From: Cliona cf. orientalis
Lineage: Eukaryota; Porifera; Demospongiae; Clionaida; Clionaidae
Length of the DNA stretch: 64,000 nt
Assembly (NCBI GenBank): GCA_963930775.1
Contig: OZ005703.1
Location: 2,046,001 to 2,110,000 of the forward strand
Reading direction: 5' to 3'
Below are positions 1 through 13,483 of the stretch, piece after piece. The number at the start of each line of letters is the position of its first letter. The stretch's first letter is position 1. The notes under the pieces are model-generated. The model did no database searches, was not told the DNA's origin, and saw only the letters and a list, made by a program, of their open reading frames with translations. Position numbers and translations under genes: made by a program.

Positions 1-487
1 ATTTGACTTTAGGGCGAAACTGTGTATATAGCGATACAATAGCCTGAAGGATGCAGACAATAGGTAAGTGACCACCAGTGTGTATATGTATAGGCAATTC
101 ATTCTGTACTGACCGAAAACCAGTAATGTGACGGATGTATAAGAGAGAGAGAGGAGATGGTACCTATGTTAGTATAGCGAGTGGATGAGTACGATTCTGA
201 AAGTAGCAGTAGATCGAGGTTTGTAACTGCTGATGCACTCAATTATATTATTGGAAGGTACTTTTATCCCTGGTGCTCTATCTAGGCTCATTTCTGTATG
301 TGACTTCCTCTGACTGTGCCTAGCTAGTCTGCTACTGCACTCCACGTGCTCGGCTCTGGAGATGTTCTGTGCAAAAGCACAGTGTGTGTTTATTTAGCCA
401 GATTTGTTTACTAACTCCTTCCTTGTGAGCTTTTTCAGTGCTTTTAGGAACAGCTGGTGTGTTTGGGGGAAAGGGGAGGGTGGTGGC

Positions 488-489
<2 letters not shown>

Positions 490-543
<54 letters not shown>

Positions 544-555
544 GGAGATGGACTA
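490..555. repeat. (AG)n microsatellite with G-rich edge
   Basis: About 40 bases of uninterrupted AG pass into imperfect GGGAGAG. It is one of many AG/CT tracts in the left half of the window. No gene context is visible. Confidence 0.95.
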
Positions 556-872
556 GTGAACATGCATGATGATGTCGAGTGGTGTTGAGTGGAACTGGAG
601 ACCACCCTCTCACATACCAGTAGTAATGTGGTGATCATATACAGAGAGCTACATGTACATACTTTGTGTGCAAAGGTGATGCTATTAATAGCAATTTACA
701 ATCAAGACCTATAGGGGCATAGTTCTCTCGGAGCCCAGTGGAGGAATACCCCCAACCAGCTGTTGTATGGATTGTGTGTGTGGATGTGAAGGTGTGGTGG
801 GACACACATGTGACCAGTAGAGAGGTTATAGTTGAGGATCTGTCCTTCCCATCCTGTGGCCCCCCTTCCTCC

Positions 873-1000
873 ACCTCTCTCTGTCGCTCCCTCTCTCTCT
901 CTCTCTCTCTCTCACTCTCTCTCTTTCCCCCTCACTCTCTCTCACTCCCTTTCTCTCTCTCTCACTCTCTCTCTCTCCCTCCTTCCGTCTCTCTCTCACT
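873..1000. repeat. Interrupted (CT)n microsatellite
   Basis: The tract is CTCTCTC with CACT and CCCT interruptions. Frames through it are low-complexity Leu/Ser and should not be annotated as proteins. Confidence 0.9.
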
Positions 1001-1889
1001 TGAACCCACAGCAGCTGTGGTGCATTGAGGATTACTCCCTTTGTGCTGCAGGTACCTGGATACCCGACCACAGCTTTTGATATTCACCTGTTTACGCTTA
1101 AGTCATTTCCCTTCTACAGTGTTACTGTAGTGTTTACCTCACTCATGCACGGATGGACATGAGCTGCTTATTCATACAATTAACATGCCATTGATGACAA
1201 ATATTTGCATCATATTTCTGCAGATTTTGCAGAAGTGCATGTTCTGAGTGCTATGTTACATCATTTTTTTGCTGTGTTAGTCGAGAATCTTATTTCCTAT
1301 CTCCTTTGAAGTGTGCAGTTACATTGTGTTGCACATTATGTACAAATAGTGCATTTTTTCATTGTGTAATAGTGTTGCAACAAAATTGTGTGATGTACAT
1401 GTGCTTACAGCTTTGTCCTGTGAGCGTAGACTTAGAAGAGTACATCAGCCTAAGTGTATTCTGGTATGCTTGATTGAATTCAGAGTATTTCTACAGCTTT
1501 GGCCCAAGGAGAATGTGTAAAATGAAATGCCAATCAGCCATTGTTGCATGAAAATCCCATTTCCTTGGCATCCAAGGCATCCTCATTTTCATCACACTTG
1601 TTTGTTTCAAAATCTTAGCCATTGTGCATCTTACAGTCCCTACCCGCCCCCTCCCCTCCCTTTTCTCTCTTTTTTTTTTTTAGCTGAGGGTAGCCTCACA
1701 ACATCTGTAGCTTTTTCAGTGGACCACAATAGTTTGGACAAACAACCAGCCTGCTCTGTGTCCCCTGGCAACGCCTTTTGTTAGCCAAACAGCAAACATA
1801 TCACCTCAGACCTCTCCTCACCAACCCACCATGTAGTGGCTTGTCCTCATGTACATGGTGTGGTGATGAAGGCTTTTTTGTTTTGTAGC

Positions 1890-1986
1890 ACAAGAGAGAG
1901 GGAGAGAAAGAAAGAAAGAGTAGTGAGTGAGAGAGAGAAAGAAGAGTGAGAGAGAGAGGGGGGGGGGGGGGAAGGAGAGGAGAGAA
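1890..1986. repeat. (AG)/(AAAG) tract ending in a poly-G run
   Basis: Mixed AG and AAAG repeats run into about a dozen G residues at 1960-1971. This is low-complexity DNA with no coding signal. Confidence 0.9.
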
Positions 1987-4900
1987 TAAATGCTGTACAT
2001 AAACGTGCAGACACACAATAATAATTATTTTTTGTGTGATGGGTTGTTAGGTGTGGGATAGGTACTGTGCTCATCCTTACCCCTGGATACATGTTGGCTG
2101 GAGTGTGGTGAACGTTTTTGGGTTTTTATGCCCCTGTGTGTGTCGTGGTCTCCAGGCCCTAGCTCTCTCTATGTAGACTGCTACTTTTTGGCTTCTTAGC
2201 TTCTTACCTTCAGTGGTTTGCAGGTACATGTAAAATTTTCACTAAGCTTACGTTATTAGACTAAGTATAGATGTCCACCTTTGAGGATCTCTAGAGGCGA
2301 AAATCGTGCCTTATTTTTGTGCAAAAACCACATACCACCAATAGTCCACTAACAGTTCTTTACCATCCTCTTTCTTAATTGTTTATTATTCTGTACCTAC
2401 TTTACAGCGAAATCAGTTTTGTATATGACATTGTGTGTATGTGTGTGTGCGGCCATGAATGCAAAGCCCAGGCCATTACTGCGAGCATTGTGCCTAATTT
2501 GAAAGGCTAAGCGACTCATTGTTGTCTCAACTCCGCTGGCCGGCAGCTTATCCGATTACCTCATTGTACGTGCGCTAATTGAGGCCGGAATGTGTGTCTG
2601 CTTCGGCCCTTGTGTACTGAGCGTGCACTTTTAACCGTAACTCGTGCATAGTTTGCTCCAATTTGGCTAAATTTGGCAGAAAGTGCTTGTACCTTCTATG
2701 GGAGATGACAGTGCAATTGCCGGCCTGTTTCCAGCTGATTCTTGTAACGCAAGTACAACAACTAAACAACTGGCACATACTGGGGTGGGGTGTGGACTAT
2801 TGTATCAATATGTAGTGTATAATAATACATGTATATACGTATATAGAGGATGTGCGTGTACATGTATGTGCATGAATTAAGGTAAGTGTACGAGTAATTA
2901 CATGTATATATACCAAGGGCTTAAGCCCCTAATAATACTGTTTGCCAAAACACAGATGTAGCTAATGTATACGTAGCATAATACTTGTTTGCCAACTGTA
3001 TGCGTGTGGTGTGTTCTTATCAAGGATGTGAATTGTTTCAATTCCACTATGAAATTGGAAAGTATATGTAGTAGGATATGAAATCCGTGCATTAATTTCC
3101 TTCCTCCCCCTCCCCCCTCCAACAAAAAATTCTTTCTCTTTCTTTCTCCCCTTTTGTCCCGCCTCTTCTACTGTAGGTATATCCATGGTCGCAAACATGT
3201 TCGTCTACAGGTGTACATTGTGCTTGTACGTGTATTTTCCCTGAGGGGGTACAGTGCGATGTATTAGAGGTGCAACTTTTGTAGCAACATATTCACCAAC
3301 AATAGCTACTCACAATGGCAGTTAGTCCAGTGCCAGGTTGTTGCTGTTAGCACTAGTCTCATTGTCTTCACCGATCTGGCTACCTTCCAGAGAAAGGGGT
3401 GGTGGCTAGATCGTAAAGTGCTGCTAATGCATTCGTGAACGCGTAGAAAGAAGCCAGCCAGAGTGAGTTGGTGCTTCATTGAAAGCGTGTGCACTAGTGA
3501 CTGACTATATTAATACGGAATTTATTTGCGGAGTGCAAGCTACGTGTAGGTGAGTAATGTTTACAAGCAGAGAGAAAGTCATGTCTGCGGGTGTTTGGAC
3601 TTCATGGGGTCATGCACATGCAGCCACTAGGCTTTTTGGCTTTTTGGCTTTTCGTCGTGCATTGTCAGTGTGCAGGCATGCACAGCAAGCACCTACGGTA
3701 GCTAGTATGGGCGTATTTGCATAATACATGTGCGTATATAATAATATTGCAGGGGGGGAGAGGGAGGGAGGGAGGAGAGAGAGGGGGGAGGTTGAGTGTC
3801 TACATGTGATATATGTATGTTTGGTGGTTGGAGATTCTCCTTATAAACCATTATCTTGTAATTAATTTAATAACCCTTCTCGTCTAAGGGCCCCCGAGTG
3901 GGAGGGGGGTGCTCGTTAATTGGATCAAATTTCACTCATAAATTGCCTCAAAACAATATCTCCTTTCAACTTGTCTGCCTTCGCTATAGCTCTGTCCGTT
4001 TTGACACTGTCTGTGTGAAGCCTTGCTTGCGGCGTATGCACATGCACACACGCACACACAATCATACATGTACACATACTATACACATACACTTGAAAGT
4101 ATGCAGTAAGACTGTAGTTTAAATTGCATCGCCAGTAGTATGGTATGGTATGGTGTTCATATACAAAATTGTGATATAAATTTGACTATTTCTTCTCTAA
4201 CGATATGCTTCCTTTCTTTCGTTACTCTATACCGGCAATCGACCACTGACTACCAGAGCTTCTGTACGGACACGAATCGTTGATTATAAATTGTTCTTCC
4301 GGCAAAGTGAAATACAATTCCTTCACACAAAGCGTACACCGACCAAAATAGCTTTTGCATTTCTATTTTTACCTGCTGCATGTACACACTATGTTTATAG
4401 TGTGCACACGCTTGTAGTATACATGTACATGTATGGTAATTTTATTGTCAACATCTTTGCATAATTATGGTAGCTTATTCTGCCCCCCCCCCCTCCCCAA
4501 ATGAATTTAGACTGGTTTGACTTTGCTGATGCTCGTTGTTTACGTAATAGAGAGGCCTCACCCTTTGTGCTGCATGCCTAGCTGCTCTGCTTGCAGTGCC
4601 ACATTCCTCCAAAAAGTCCACCTTGGCTTTCTCCCAAAATGGTTTGCTCCCAAGTCCAATAAATGCCCTTTTTTGTACTCAGTTAGCGCTTGGTGAAATT
4701 GTCTAGTCTTGAGCAGTAGGGCATCTTATGAGTATACAGCTTCCCATGCATGTCTGTGCGACTTTTTAAGGCATCTGAGATTCTGATTATAGATTTTAAC
4801 GTTACGAATGATAATTGTGTCATAATTTCGTTTTGCTAGTTTCCATGGTGATGAATGGTTGGTTGGCGAGCAATGGATGACAGAGGTTAGATCCCACATA

Positions 4901-4989
4901 GGTGTGGCTGACACGAACATGTAAACAATTGTTTCTCATTATTATGCCTAATTTTCTGTTATGTAATATAGTGTATACTACATAGAGTG

Positions 4990-4990
<1 letters not shown>

Positions 4991-5076
<86 letters not shown>

Positions 5077-5083
5077 AGGGAGG

Positions 5084-5136
<53 letters not shown>

Positions 5137-5140
5137 AGAG
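4991..5140. repeat. Long (AG)n microsatellite
   Basis: This is about 150 bases of nearly pure AG, interrupted by a GGGA block near 5070-5090 and ending in poly-G. It is the longest nearly pure dinucleotide tract in the window, and probably length-polymorphic. Confidence 0.95.
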
Positions 5141-8100
5141 GGTGATAGGAAGGAGAGTTTGGTGAACATACATTTGAGCTGATGTAATCAGGTGTTAACG
5201 TTAGCAACCTATTCAACTAGAGTTTACATGTTTACCAGTCACAGAGGCGGCATCATCTGTTTGGTTGAATGAGAAGTTCATGACCTTTCTCTATAATATT
5301 TACACCTACCTCACTACATTTACATCCTGTTGGGACATCCTGAATCTGTCCATACTTGTACTACCCAACAGTACCCTGGAAGTTATCACAATAGGAGTGC
5401 TTTTTGTGAGAGGAGCATACTAGTATGTGAGTATGTGACATGACCTTTGTTCTTACGCTGGACGCTAGCTGGTACGTAGGTGTACATTATATATTAGGGA
5501 AGGATATGCGTGTATTTGGCTTCATCCTGTCAGCTAGGATGCGTTGCAGGGGATAAGCATTTCTTTCTTTTGTTGGTATTTTACCTTGAATTTTACCCGA
5601 ATATACAATTACGTATTTGTGTGCTAGAAGCTTTAAGAGTCTTAGTTTTAGCTGTGTTGCACAAAAGCTAAATAGCCAAAATTCTGCTTACAAAACTGAG
5701 CTTGCTGAAATTTTGCACATCAGCTGGACTGAATGCCAGAGCAGTGGGATATTCAGATATGAGTGTATATACATGGTTGTACCCATGTATAGTTCTTAAA
5801 TTTTATCTTTTACATGTATATGTAGTTACATGTAGTTCCATGTACATGTGCATGTACATGTCTGCCTTGCTTGCCTGCATGGGAATTGCTATCTTGGGTT
5901 TGTCATCCGTGTTATTTTTGGTAACAGTCTCCTGGCACAGTGAGTCTGAATGTGTGTTTGTGTATTCACCCCAGTCTGACCTGTGTTTGCGGTGGGAGGG
6001 GGCTTTGATGTGGGGCTCAGTGGATGAGTTCACACTAGAGCTTGAAAGGGCACTGTGTGTGTGTTACGGTAGTAATTAGACCCACCTCAGAGAAGAGGGA
6101 GGGAGGGAGAGAGGGAGGGAGGGAGGGAGAGAGAGAGAGAACCAGTAGTCTTGTATCTCTACAATTAAAAATGCTTCTGTGCTAAAATTTAATTATGTAC
6201 TGGCATGCGTCCTTTGTACCGTAACAAGTACACTCTAGCTGACGCAAACTTATGCTGCATAATATCTCTGTGTGTACATACGTATATACATGTATATTGT
6301 TGTGTATATTATGTTGTATGTCCACCTTTGAACAATACCTGTTTGCTTAAAAGCACTTTCCCATTGTAGTAGTAGTGTTTTTATTTCGCTACTTAGCTCC
6401 AGTTGTTTATGACCTTGCTTAATTAATTGCAGCTGCTAGAAATTCAATTTTTAGTACCTGGAGGGGTGTATATGCAGTTAAGTACATGTGCTATTGTGCC
6501 ATATGCCTGCTCAATATTAAATTGCCATGCCTACTGTAATTGCCTGTTACTTGATTACATACTGCATAGTGTGGGACTTGTTTTGTGAATTTGGCTAGAC
6601 ACAACAATAAACAAAAGCTCTACTTGTTTACTGCCCCTCTCCTCCTCCCTCAAGCCTCAGCTTCTCCTCCTCCCTCACAGCTCAGCTCCTACCTAGACAT
6701 AGACCTAGCTAGCTGCATGGAGCTGCAGCTATATATTAGCTACAAGGCTAGACACTGTCTACCCATAACAATGAAACAGCTAGGTAGTTACAACTGTCTA
6801 CCCATAACAGTGGAACCTTTCAGTTGGAACTTCTTACTCCCTCATCTTGCACACCTACACATGTACACAGTTTTATGTTCTCCCCAAGCAAAATTCAAGC
6901 CATGACAGGAGGGCGTAGATTGGGTGGAGCCCATGTCCATAGCAAAGCTTATGGGTTGTAGCTATTCCTACATCAAAGGAAAGTCTGTACCGAAGGCTTG
7001 TTGGGTCGACATGCTGGGGAGAACACTGGTACATGTACGTGTGTACGTGTGTAGCTCTCCCCGTCACCCCCTTCATGAAATTTGAGATACTTATTCAGTT
7101 AAGGCATAATAATATACATATCAGTATTACGATTGGGACTGCACCGAGTGTCCTGATTAAAGGGGCGTCCTCTTTTCATAGATAATTAATTTTTATGCAG
7201 TAGCTCTCCATAGGATACTGACGATAAACAGTTGATTTTGATGGAATAAGTATGAAAATTTCAATATGCCGCAGCCTTCTAGTCTTATGTAATGGCTTTC
7301 CACCTACACCTGCATGTGAACATTTGTGAGGCTACAGTCTTCATAATTAATGTGTAGATTAGCATTCTCCTCTGACTAGTGCTAGGTTTCCTGTTCGAAC
7401 ATTTCTTCACCAATCAGCGCCTCCACTTAGTCACTGAGCACTTGTAGTGTCCGCTAATAGTGTTAACAACATGAAAGTATGAAAATGCAATGGAAGCTAC
7501 ATCCAGTACACAGTCTAGGTAGTGTACCAGTATACCTACTTACCTACTCACCTTCTGGTAAACATGTTTATCAATCAGTCTCTCTCTAAGTCAGGATTAC
7601 TGGTGCTAATGGTGTTTGTTCATGGTGTCAACTTGTTGCCATCTGGCTTCCATTGTGGCAATAGCTATAGGCCTATACAGTCCACATCCTTTGATAGCCG
7701 GGGTGTAGGGTTCCTAGCTCTTTTCAATGCTTAGAAGCTAAAAAGCTTCAAGTGTCAACTGGTGCACATACATACATGTACTTGTACATGATGGCCATAT
7801 CATGCATCTCAAAGCTGTTTGTTTGTGTTCTTAACGGATGATTAAAAGCTTAAAAGCTTAGAAAAAACTTTGTGGCATGATTCAAGTGTCAACTTGTATT
7901 CCTCTCAGAGCAGTTTGTGTATTGATGTATAGACGTTTTGTGAAAGTTGAAAGCCAAAAAGCTTAAATTAAGCTTGAAGAGAGGGGGAGGGAGACGAGGG
8001 GGGAGACAGCTGGTGTGCTTCCAGTGTCAACTTACCTATGCACACACTTCTGAGTAATTTGTTTGTGTTTTTTACCTGCTGATAGCTCAAGATTAAAGCT

Positions 8101-8900
8101 TAAAAAGGCCACATGCAAGATCACTTGTCCAGCTTCAAGGTGTTTGTGCATGGTATATCCAGTTACCCCTCACCTAAAAGCTGCATGCATATTCAATTAC
8201 CCTTCATGTTGTAAGTATTCATCCCTGAGCATGACTGAGCTGCTAGTATGCAGATCTGGTTAGTCTGGTATAATAATATCACCTCTGGCATGCATGCATA
8301 CATGCATGTACACAGAAGAGGATTCATTGAGTGATCTAGGGTTGGCTGAAAGGCAGATTTACATTCCACAGACTGTCAACAATTTTAGCAGGTCACTCCT
8401 AGCCGACTGTACATGTACATGTACATATACGTGCACATGCATGTCCACATGTACACATGCGTGTGTGAATGTAGCTATAGGATTTGTTTACTTGTTTGCG
8501 TGCATGTTTCAAATTCCGTATCTGTGAGATTATTTGGACGACTGGACGGCCGTACATATACATTGTATGACGCTGGCTCCTGGCTCTAAGAAAGCCACTT
8601 AGTGCACTGTGTTCAACCCTGTACCTCAATTAGTTAATGGTTTTGCTTTCAAGTCTGTGTGGGATAGAACAGTTATGGTATGTGAATGCAAGTTTTTGCT
8701 GTTTGTGATCATACCATAGCTGCAACTCTACATGAACAGTGTTGTATGTTAATGCATTGTGATGTAAAATATACACAAAATTCCGAAGTTGTTTTTGTTG
8801 CTAGTATTTGACATGATGCTGTTGAGCCAACAGAGTAATTGTTGTAGCCATTCCCTGAAAGTTAGTTTTGAAAGTGTGTACACGTACGTACATGTATATC

Positions 8901-9173
8901 GAATGTTAGTGTCTGGTATGTTAACTTAGGGAGAGGGAGGGAGAGAGAAAATCTCAGACTCATGCAAGTAGGACTGACTGATCGCACAGTAAACACGCAC
9001 AGCGGCACACATAGCTGGTTGTCCATTATTATATGAATGTTGGTGTCTGGTATGTTAGGGAGAGGGAGAGGGAGAGGGAGAGGGAGGGAGAGAGAAACTC
9101 TCAGACTCATGCGAATAGGACTGACTGATTGCACAGTAAACACGCACACACACACAGCTGGTTGTCCGGTATT
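8901..9173. repeat. Tandem duplication of a ~135-bp unit
   Basis: Two adjacent direct copies begin GAATGTTRGTGTCTGGTATG at 8901 and 9035. Both contain a GGGAGAGGGAGG tract, then CAGACTCATGC, GGACTGACTGAT and CACAGTAAACACGCACA, and both end with CTGGTTGTCC. They differ by point changes and by the length of the internal AG and CA tracts. It is a local non-coding duplication. Confidence 0.85.
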
Positions 9174-10229
9174 GACATGGAATGAACATGGAAGGCCTGG
9201 GTACAAGGGTAGTGTTGACCTCGCTGTTTTTGATGGTGTCAGATCCTCTCTTTGTGATAAGCTCCACATTCTATAAACCGTGTCTTCTCGTCATTGACCT
9301 GTTTATGGTAATTAACAACAGCCTTGTTTATGTTGAAGCTCCAGCTGCTACTATACTATAGGCTGCACTAGCGCTATAGCCAACATGTAGAGTACATAAT
9401 ATAGTTTTGTGTACACATGCATGTAGATAATATTATTCTCAAAATGTGTTATTGTAATAGTATTCTCAAGATCCAGTACATATCACATATAGCTGAATGT
9501 AGGTACCTGTTTACTACCATGGCTGTGAGAAAGGGTAGGAGTGACCTTTGTACCCCTGTATATCGATGTATGTTGACCTGCTCTCCCTATCTCTGTGGCC
9601 GGTCGGGCAGGCGAGGGCAACTGACCTCAACCCCTCATGTGATGTTGTTTGTCTGTTAGCTATAATAGGGTGCTTGACAATGTATGTACGTATGTGTGTG
9701 TGTGTTTGTGTGTGTGTGTGTGCGTGCTTTTAACCTCCATTGTGAGAAAGTGTATTGTCATAAGTAATTTTTAGTGAGGGTGTCATACAGTGGTGTTTAC
9801 TGCTTGTTTGTGTGTGCAGTCAGGTGCAGCGATACATAATATCAACACAGTGTGCATACTGCTTTGCATGGATGTATATGTATATGCACGTACATGTGTA
9901 CATGTATGTACCCGTGTTTTGTGCACTAACTGTACACGTGTCCATCGTGTATTATCGAATAATGGGGGTTGGGATCGTTTTGTTCCTGTTGTTTTCTAGC
10001 TCTATATAAGGCTTCTCTACTGCTTCTGGCTGGCTCGCTTATTCGCTGCTACTGTTGAGTGTTTTGTTGAACACGTGTAGTGATCTGTTGTAGCTAATGT
10101 CCTATCAGATGGCAATTGAATGGGACGACTTGTTGACTACATAATACAGGTGTCACTACAACACCAGCTGCACAAACAGAAGTGTCTGTACACACACGCT
10201 TTTTGCCTTTTAGGCTCTCTTTGGTGCCT

Positions 10230-10316
10230 TCTCTCTCTCACTTTCTCTCTCTTTTTCTCTCTCTTTCTTTCTTCCTCTCTCTCTCCCTCCTCTCTCTCTC
10301 TCTTCCCCTCTCTCTT

Positions 10317-10352
<36 letters not shown>
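10230..10352. repeat. (CT)n/(CTTT)n microsatellite
   Basis: A pyrimidine tract of CT with TTTCT and CCCT interruptions. Overlapping frames are Ser/Leu or Arg/Glu low-complexity translations. Confidence 0.95.
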
Positions 10353-10353
<1 letters not shown>

Positions 10354-11636
10354 AGAGATCTTATTATCAATTCCCACAACACCCCAGGCAGCTGCATGTT
10401 TTGCCACCTTGAATGTTTTCATCATCCAGTGTCAGTTTGTGTTCATCTGATCTGAGAGTGGTGTAACTGGAATAGAGGCCTCCCCTTGTCTTGTAAACAT
10501 ACCCCCTCCCCAGCCTCAACAAATCAGCTCCATTGTACACCAGCCCACACATCTAACACTGTATATACCTCCATGTCAAATACATATTATTCTCTAGTGC
10601 TATAATTATCCGCTTGTGTATGCATGCATGCTATGCTTGTTGCAGGTAAACAGCCACCCACACTGTAGCCCTATGCCTAAGGCTTCTTTCTAGGATAAAC
10701 ACTCGCTAGCTCACATACTCAGTGACAATGGCAACTGTGCATGGCCCCCCAGCCCAGCCCCCCAGCATGGATTAACTATAGTGTATTTTTGGTTATAAGT
10801 AATTGTGTGGCTCATAAAAAAACAATATCCTTATGGTTTTGACCAATGATTGGCGAGATATTGACCCATTTCATGTTATTTTGATGCGCATCGCGACAAT
10901 CTGTCTGGGCTGGCGCTAGCCTACACAGCTCGGTTGATAAACTGTGAACCCTACTAGTCTATACCAATTATCATCAGTTTTTGGTTCAATCCTTGGTTTG
11001 TCATTATGGCCTGGATGTGTATATACCATTAGCATCCTATGGGTGTGCATACTTGTCCAGGAGTGTCTCTAGGTGCAAGCAAGCTTTGTGGTAATAGCTA
11101 AAAATTTTTTAAGACCTAGGTTCAGGAGTATAAGATGATGGATGCACTTTTCTGTAAATGTAGCTAGTACATGCACTGTGTAGCCTACAATGTATGCATA
11201 TATCAGAAGTGCAAAGTACATGTCATGTACACAAGTTCTTGAACCGATAGTACTATGGTGTGTTAATAATATTATTATGTATTACAATGTCATGTAATTT
11301 TATGAACTGTACATGTGCTACGTGCAATAAATCTGTATTGTACAAGTACACGTATGCTCCGTTGTTCTGTATTCAGTGGAGCCTGTCAGTCTAGCAGTGG
11401 AGTGTCCAGATACCTGTAGCTGCAGTGCAGTGCAGTTCATAGTGCAACTTTTGGCTAATTTGGTACAAAAAACGTTGTACATTATTAATTTTATTTTCAT
11501 CTCTCACTGCAACAAGTGGGAGTATGTTGCACCTGACGTGTACTTCCTTTGGCCAGCAGGAAGGTATCATCCATTACTCATCAATTGTGCAGGATAATAG
11601 TTGCCCTTAGACTTATATAAGTTATGGGCATAATGA

Positions 11637-11702
11637 AGACTGTGTTAGGTTGCTAAGGACTGGATTAGACTGGTCTTCGCAACCTAACACAGTCTTTATG
11701 CC
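11637..11702. repeat. Short hairpin (inverted repeat)
   Basis: The arms read GGCATAATGAAGACTGTG... on the left and the reverse complement of GGCATAAAGACTGTG... on the right, each running into TTAGGTTGC. They differ by a 3-base indel and enclose a loop of about 17 bases. It is probably a solo MITE remnant or a microMITE. I see no target-site duplication. Confidence 0.75.
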
Positions 11703-12213
11703 GGCAATGGATTCAAAGTACATGTGTGCTTGACATGTATGGCCATCTCTGACTGTTCATTTGCTAATCCCATGATAAATTAAACCTCAGTTTCCAACAA
11801 ACTTCCCAATACCTGTCAGGGTGACTAAGTGCAGTGAGGTCATAGGGGTCAGACTAATAGACAGTGCAAGTGATAGATTCCTTCCTCTTGCCTCATCCAT
11901 CCCGCCCCCCAGTTATAATTAACTCTGTCATTAATCTTGCAATAATTATAAGTGTCCAGATTGATAATGCTGCCAGAAATCAACGACTCATCGAGTTACT
12001 GTGTCTATGCTGGGAATGTGATAACTGCTGACTAATGTCAATTTTTGCTTGTGTGTGTTCTGAATTATGCCAGGTATGCAACGTATGAAATTAATTATGC
12101 GCCCATAGTAGGTCGTTGGGAGTGTGGAACTTTGGGAATGGTATGGAGTGCTTGTGGGTGGATAAGGGCTACTTATGGACTATGAATTTAGTTGTGGTGA
12201 TAGAGTTGTTTTT

Positions 12214-12317
12214 CAGAGAGAGAGAAGAGAGGGTTAAGGGGAGAGAAAGAAGAGAGGGGGGAGGGGAGGGAGGGAGAAAGAGAGAGGAAAGGGGAGGGAG
12301 AGAAAGAGAGAGAGAGA
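12214..12317. repeat. AG-rich low-complexity tract
   Basis: An imperfect AG/GGGA purine tract. No coding signal. Confidence 0.9.
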
Positions 12318-12602
12318 CTAAAGACTGTTTTGAACCACTTCACAGCTTTGCTCATTAGGCAACGGTTACCTTTATTTACTGTTTGCATGATTTGATAGTT
12401 GATAGGTTATGCTTACATCTGCATGATAAAACTGATACCCTACACACCAGAGTGTGAGAGCTCCTCCATCAATGATATTGTTGTGACAAAGTTTCAGATT
12501 CTTACGCCTTACTGTGGTAACTATAAATAGTTTCAGCTTTTGATCTATTTATAGCACCAGCTACATCACCCCACTTTTGTGTAGATACAGCTACACACAC
12601 AA

Positions 12603-12605
12603 ATG
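12603..12605 (+). CDS. Candidate ATG-only first coding exon of MAST
   Basis: ATG is followed immediately by a consensus donor, GTAAGT (12606-12611). Splicing to the acceptor at 15067 would give Met-Ser-Asp-Asn-Asp in the only phase that keeps the 15067 exon open. A TATAAATA-like stretch lies about 80 bases upstream (near 12522). This is a hypothesis built from splice signals alone. The true first exon could be elsewhere or outside the window. Confidence 0.2.
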
Positions 12606-12927
12606 GTAAGTAAAATGGTATATTATGGTAAACCCAACCATATACAGCATCTGCTGCCTTCAACTTTCGACCCCCCACTCTCTAAGTTGCATCCAGTGTT
12701 GTGTCTGAAACACTTTATAATAAGAGTTCTGTGTTTACAAGTGTGTGTATGGGACATGTACCACCCACCATTCATAAGGTGCATACCAAATGTTGAAAAA
12801 CGTAATATATTTGGGTGTGTTTGTGTGAGAGGGAGGGAGGGAGGGAGGAGGGAAGGAGATGGAATGGAGGAGGTGCTGAGAGAGATTGACAGCTGCAATT
12901 TGAAAGTAAATTGTAGCGTAATTTGTG

Positions 12928-12944
12928 AGGGGGAAAGAGAGAGA

Positions 12945-13007
<63 letters not shown>

Positions 13008-13015
13008 AGGGAGAG
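12928..13015. repeat. (AG)n microsatellite
   Basis: Nearly pure AG repeat with a GGGA tail. Confidence 0.95.
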
Positions 13016-13457
13016 ATCACTTATATGTTTCAAAGTTGTGTACTGGCACTTCATTCTGTTTTGCATCAGGCTGTTGCTGTGTTCTAACTAGTGTGTGTTT
13101 GCATAGGCCCATCATGTGGTGATAATGATCCTTTTGATTACTGCATGGCATGACCATGTGTGTGGTGTTGCTGCTCAGCCACTGATAGTTGTGTGTACAC
13201 AGTGCACCAATCTGATCTCGCTAGTACTGTGCTTCAGTTGTCTAGGAAAGTTAGGGAATATCACTATACATGTAATATAAACTGAAAGCCTTTGTGATCG
13301 ACTTGTAGTATAACCGAATTAAGCACTTGAGAGCCACTGCCCAATTACCCTTTCCACTGGACAACTGACTTTCAAAGCACAGTAGATCCATACAAGGTTC
13401 CAACTCATACACCACACGACACCACTTGCTTTGCTTAGTATGTGACCTCCTGGTTTC

Positions 13458-13483
13458 TGTGTGTGTGTGTGTGTGTGTGTGTG
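13458..13483. repeat. (GT)n microsatellite
   Basis: About 13 GT units. Confidence 0.95.

Larger units (their letters stand above)
1..12602. other. Non-coding region upstream of the recognised MAST exons
   Basis: I found no coding exon I can defend in this stretch. Open frames here are short and most arise from (AG)n/(CT)n runs, which translate as Ser-Leu or Arg-Glu repeats. The region holds many simple repeats (listed separately), ACATGT/TACATGTA palindromic runs (for example near 2810, 5820 and 8409) and one tandem duplication near 8.9 kb. A possible splice pair lies at the very start (TTTAG ending at 12, GTAAGT starting at 63), but its short internal frame cannot be joined directly to the exon at 15067. 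The region could be intergenic, or upstream introns and untranslated exons of the MAST gene. Confidence 0.6.

Noticed and set aside
1-62. Possible exon at the window start (TTTAG ... AG|GTAAGT)
   Set aside because: Splice-like borders exist, but the short frame has no family match and its phase cannot join the 15067 exon. Kept only as a remark.
4820-5216. Open frames with long Leu-Ser runs on the minus strand
   Set aside because: They come from the (AG)n microsatellite and have no conserved flanking sequence.
5702-6079. 125-codon plus-strand frame with hydrophobic stretches
   Set aside because: It is AT/TG-rich with chance Met-Tyr-Met runs from ACATGT repeats. No splice partners or family resemblance.
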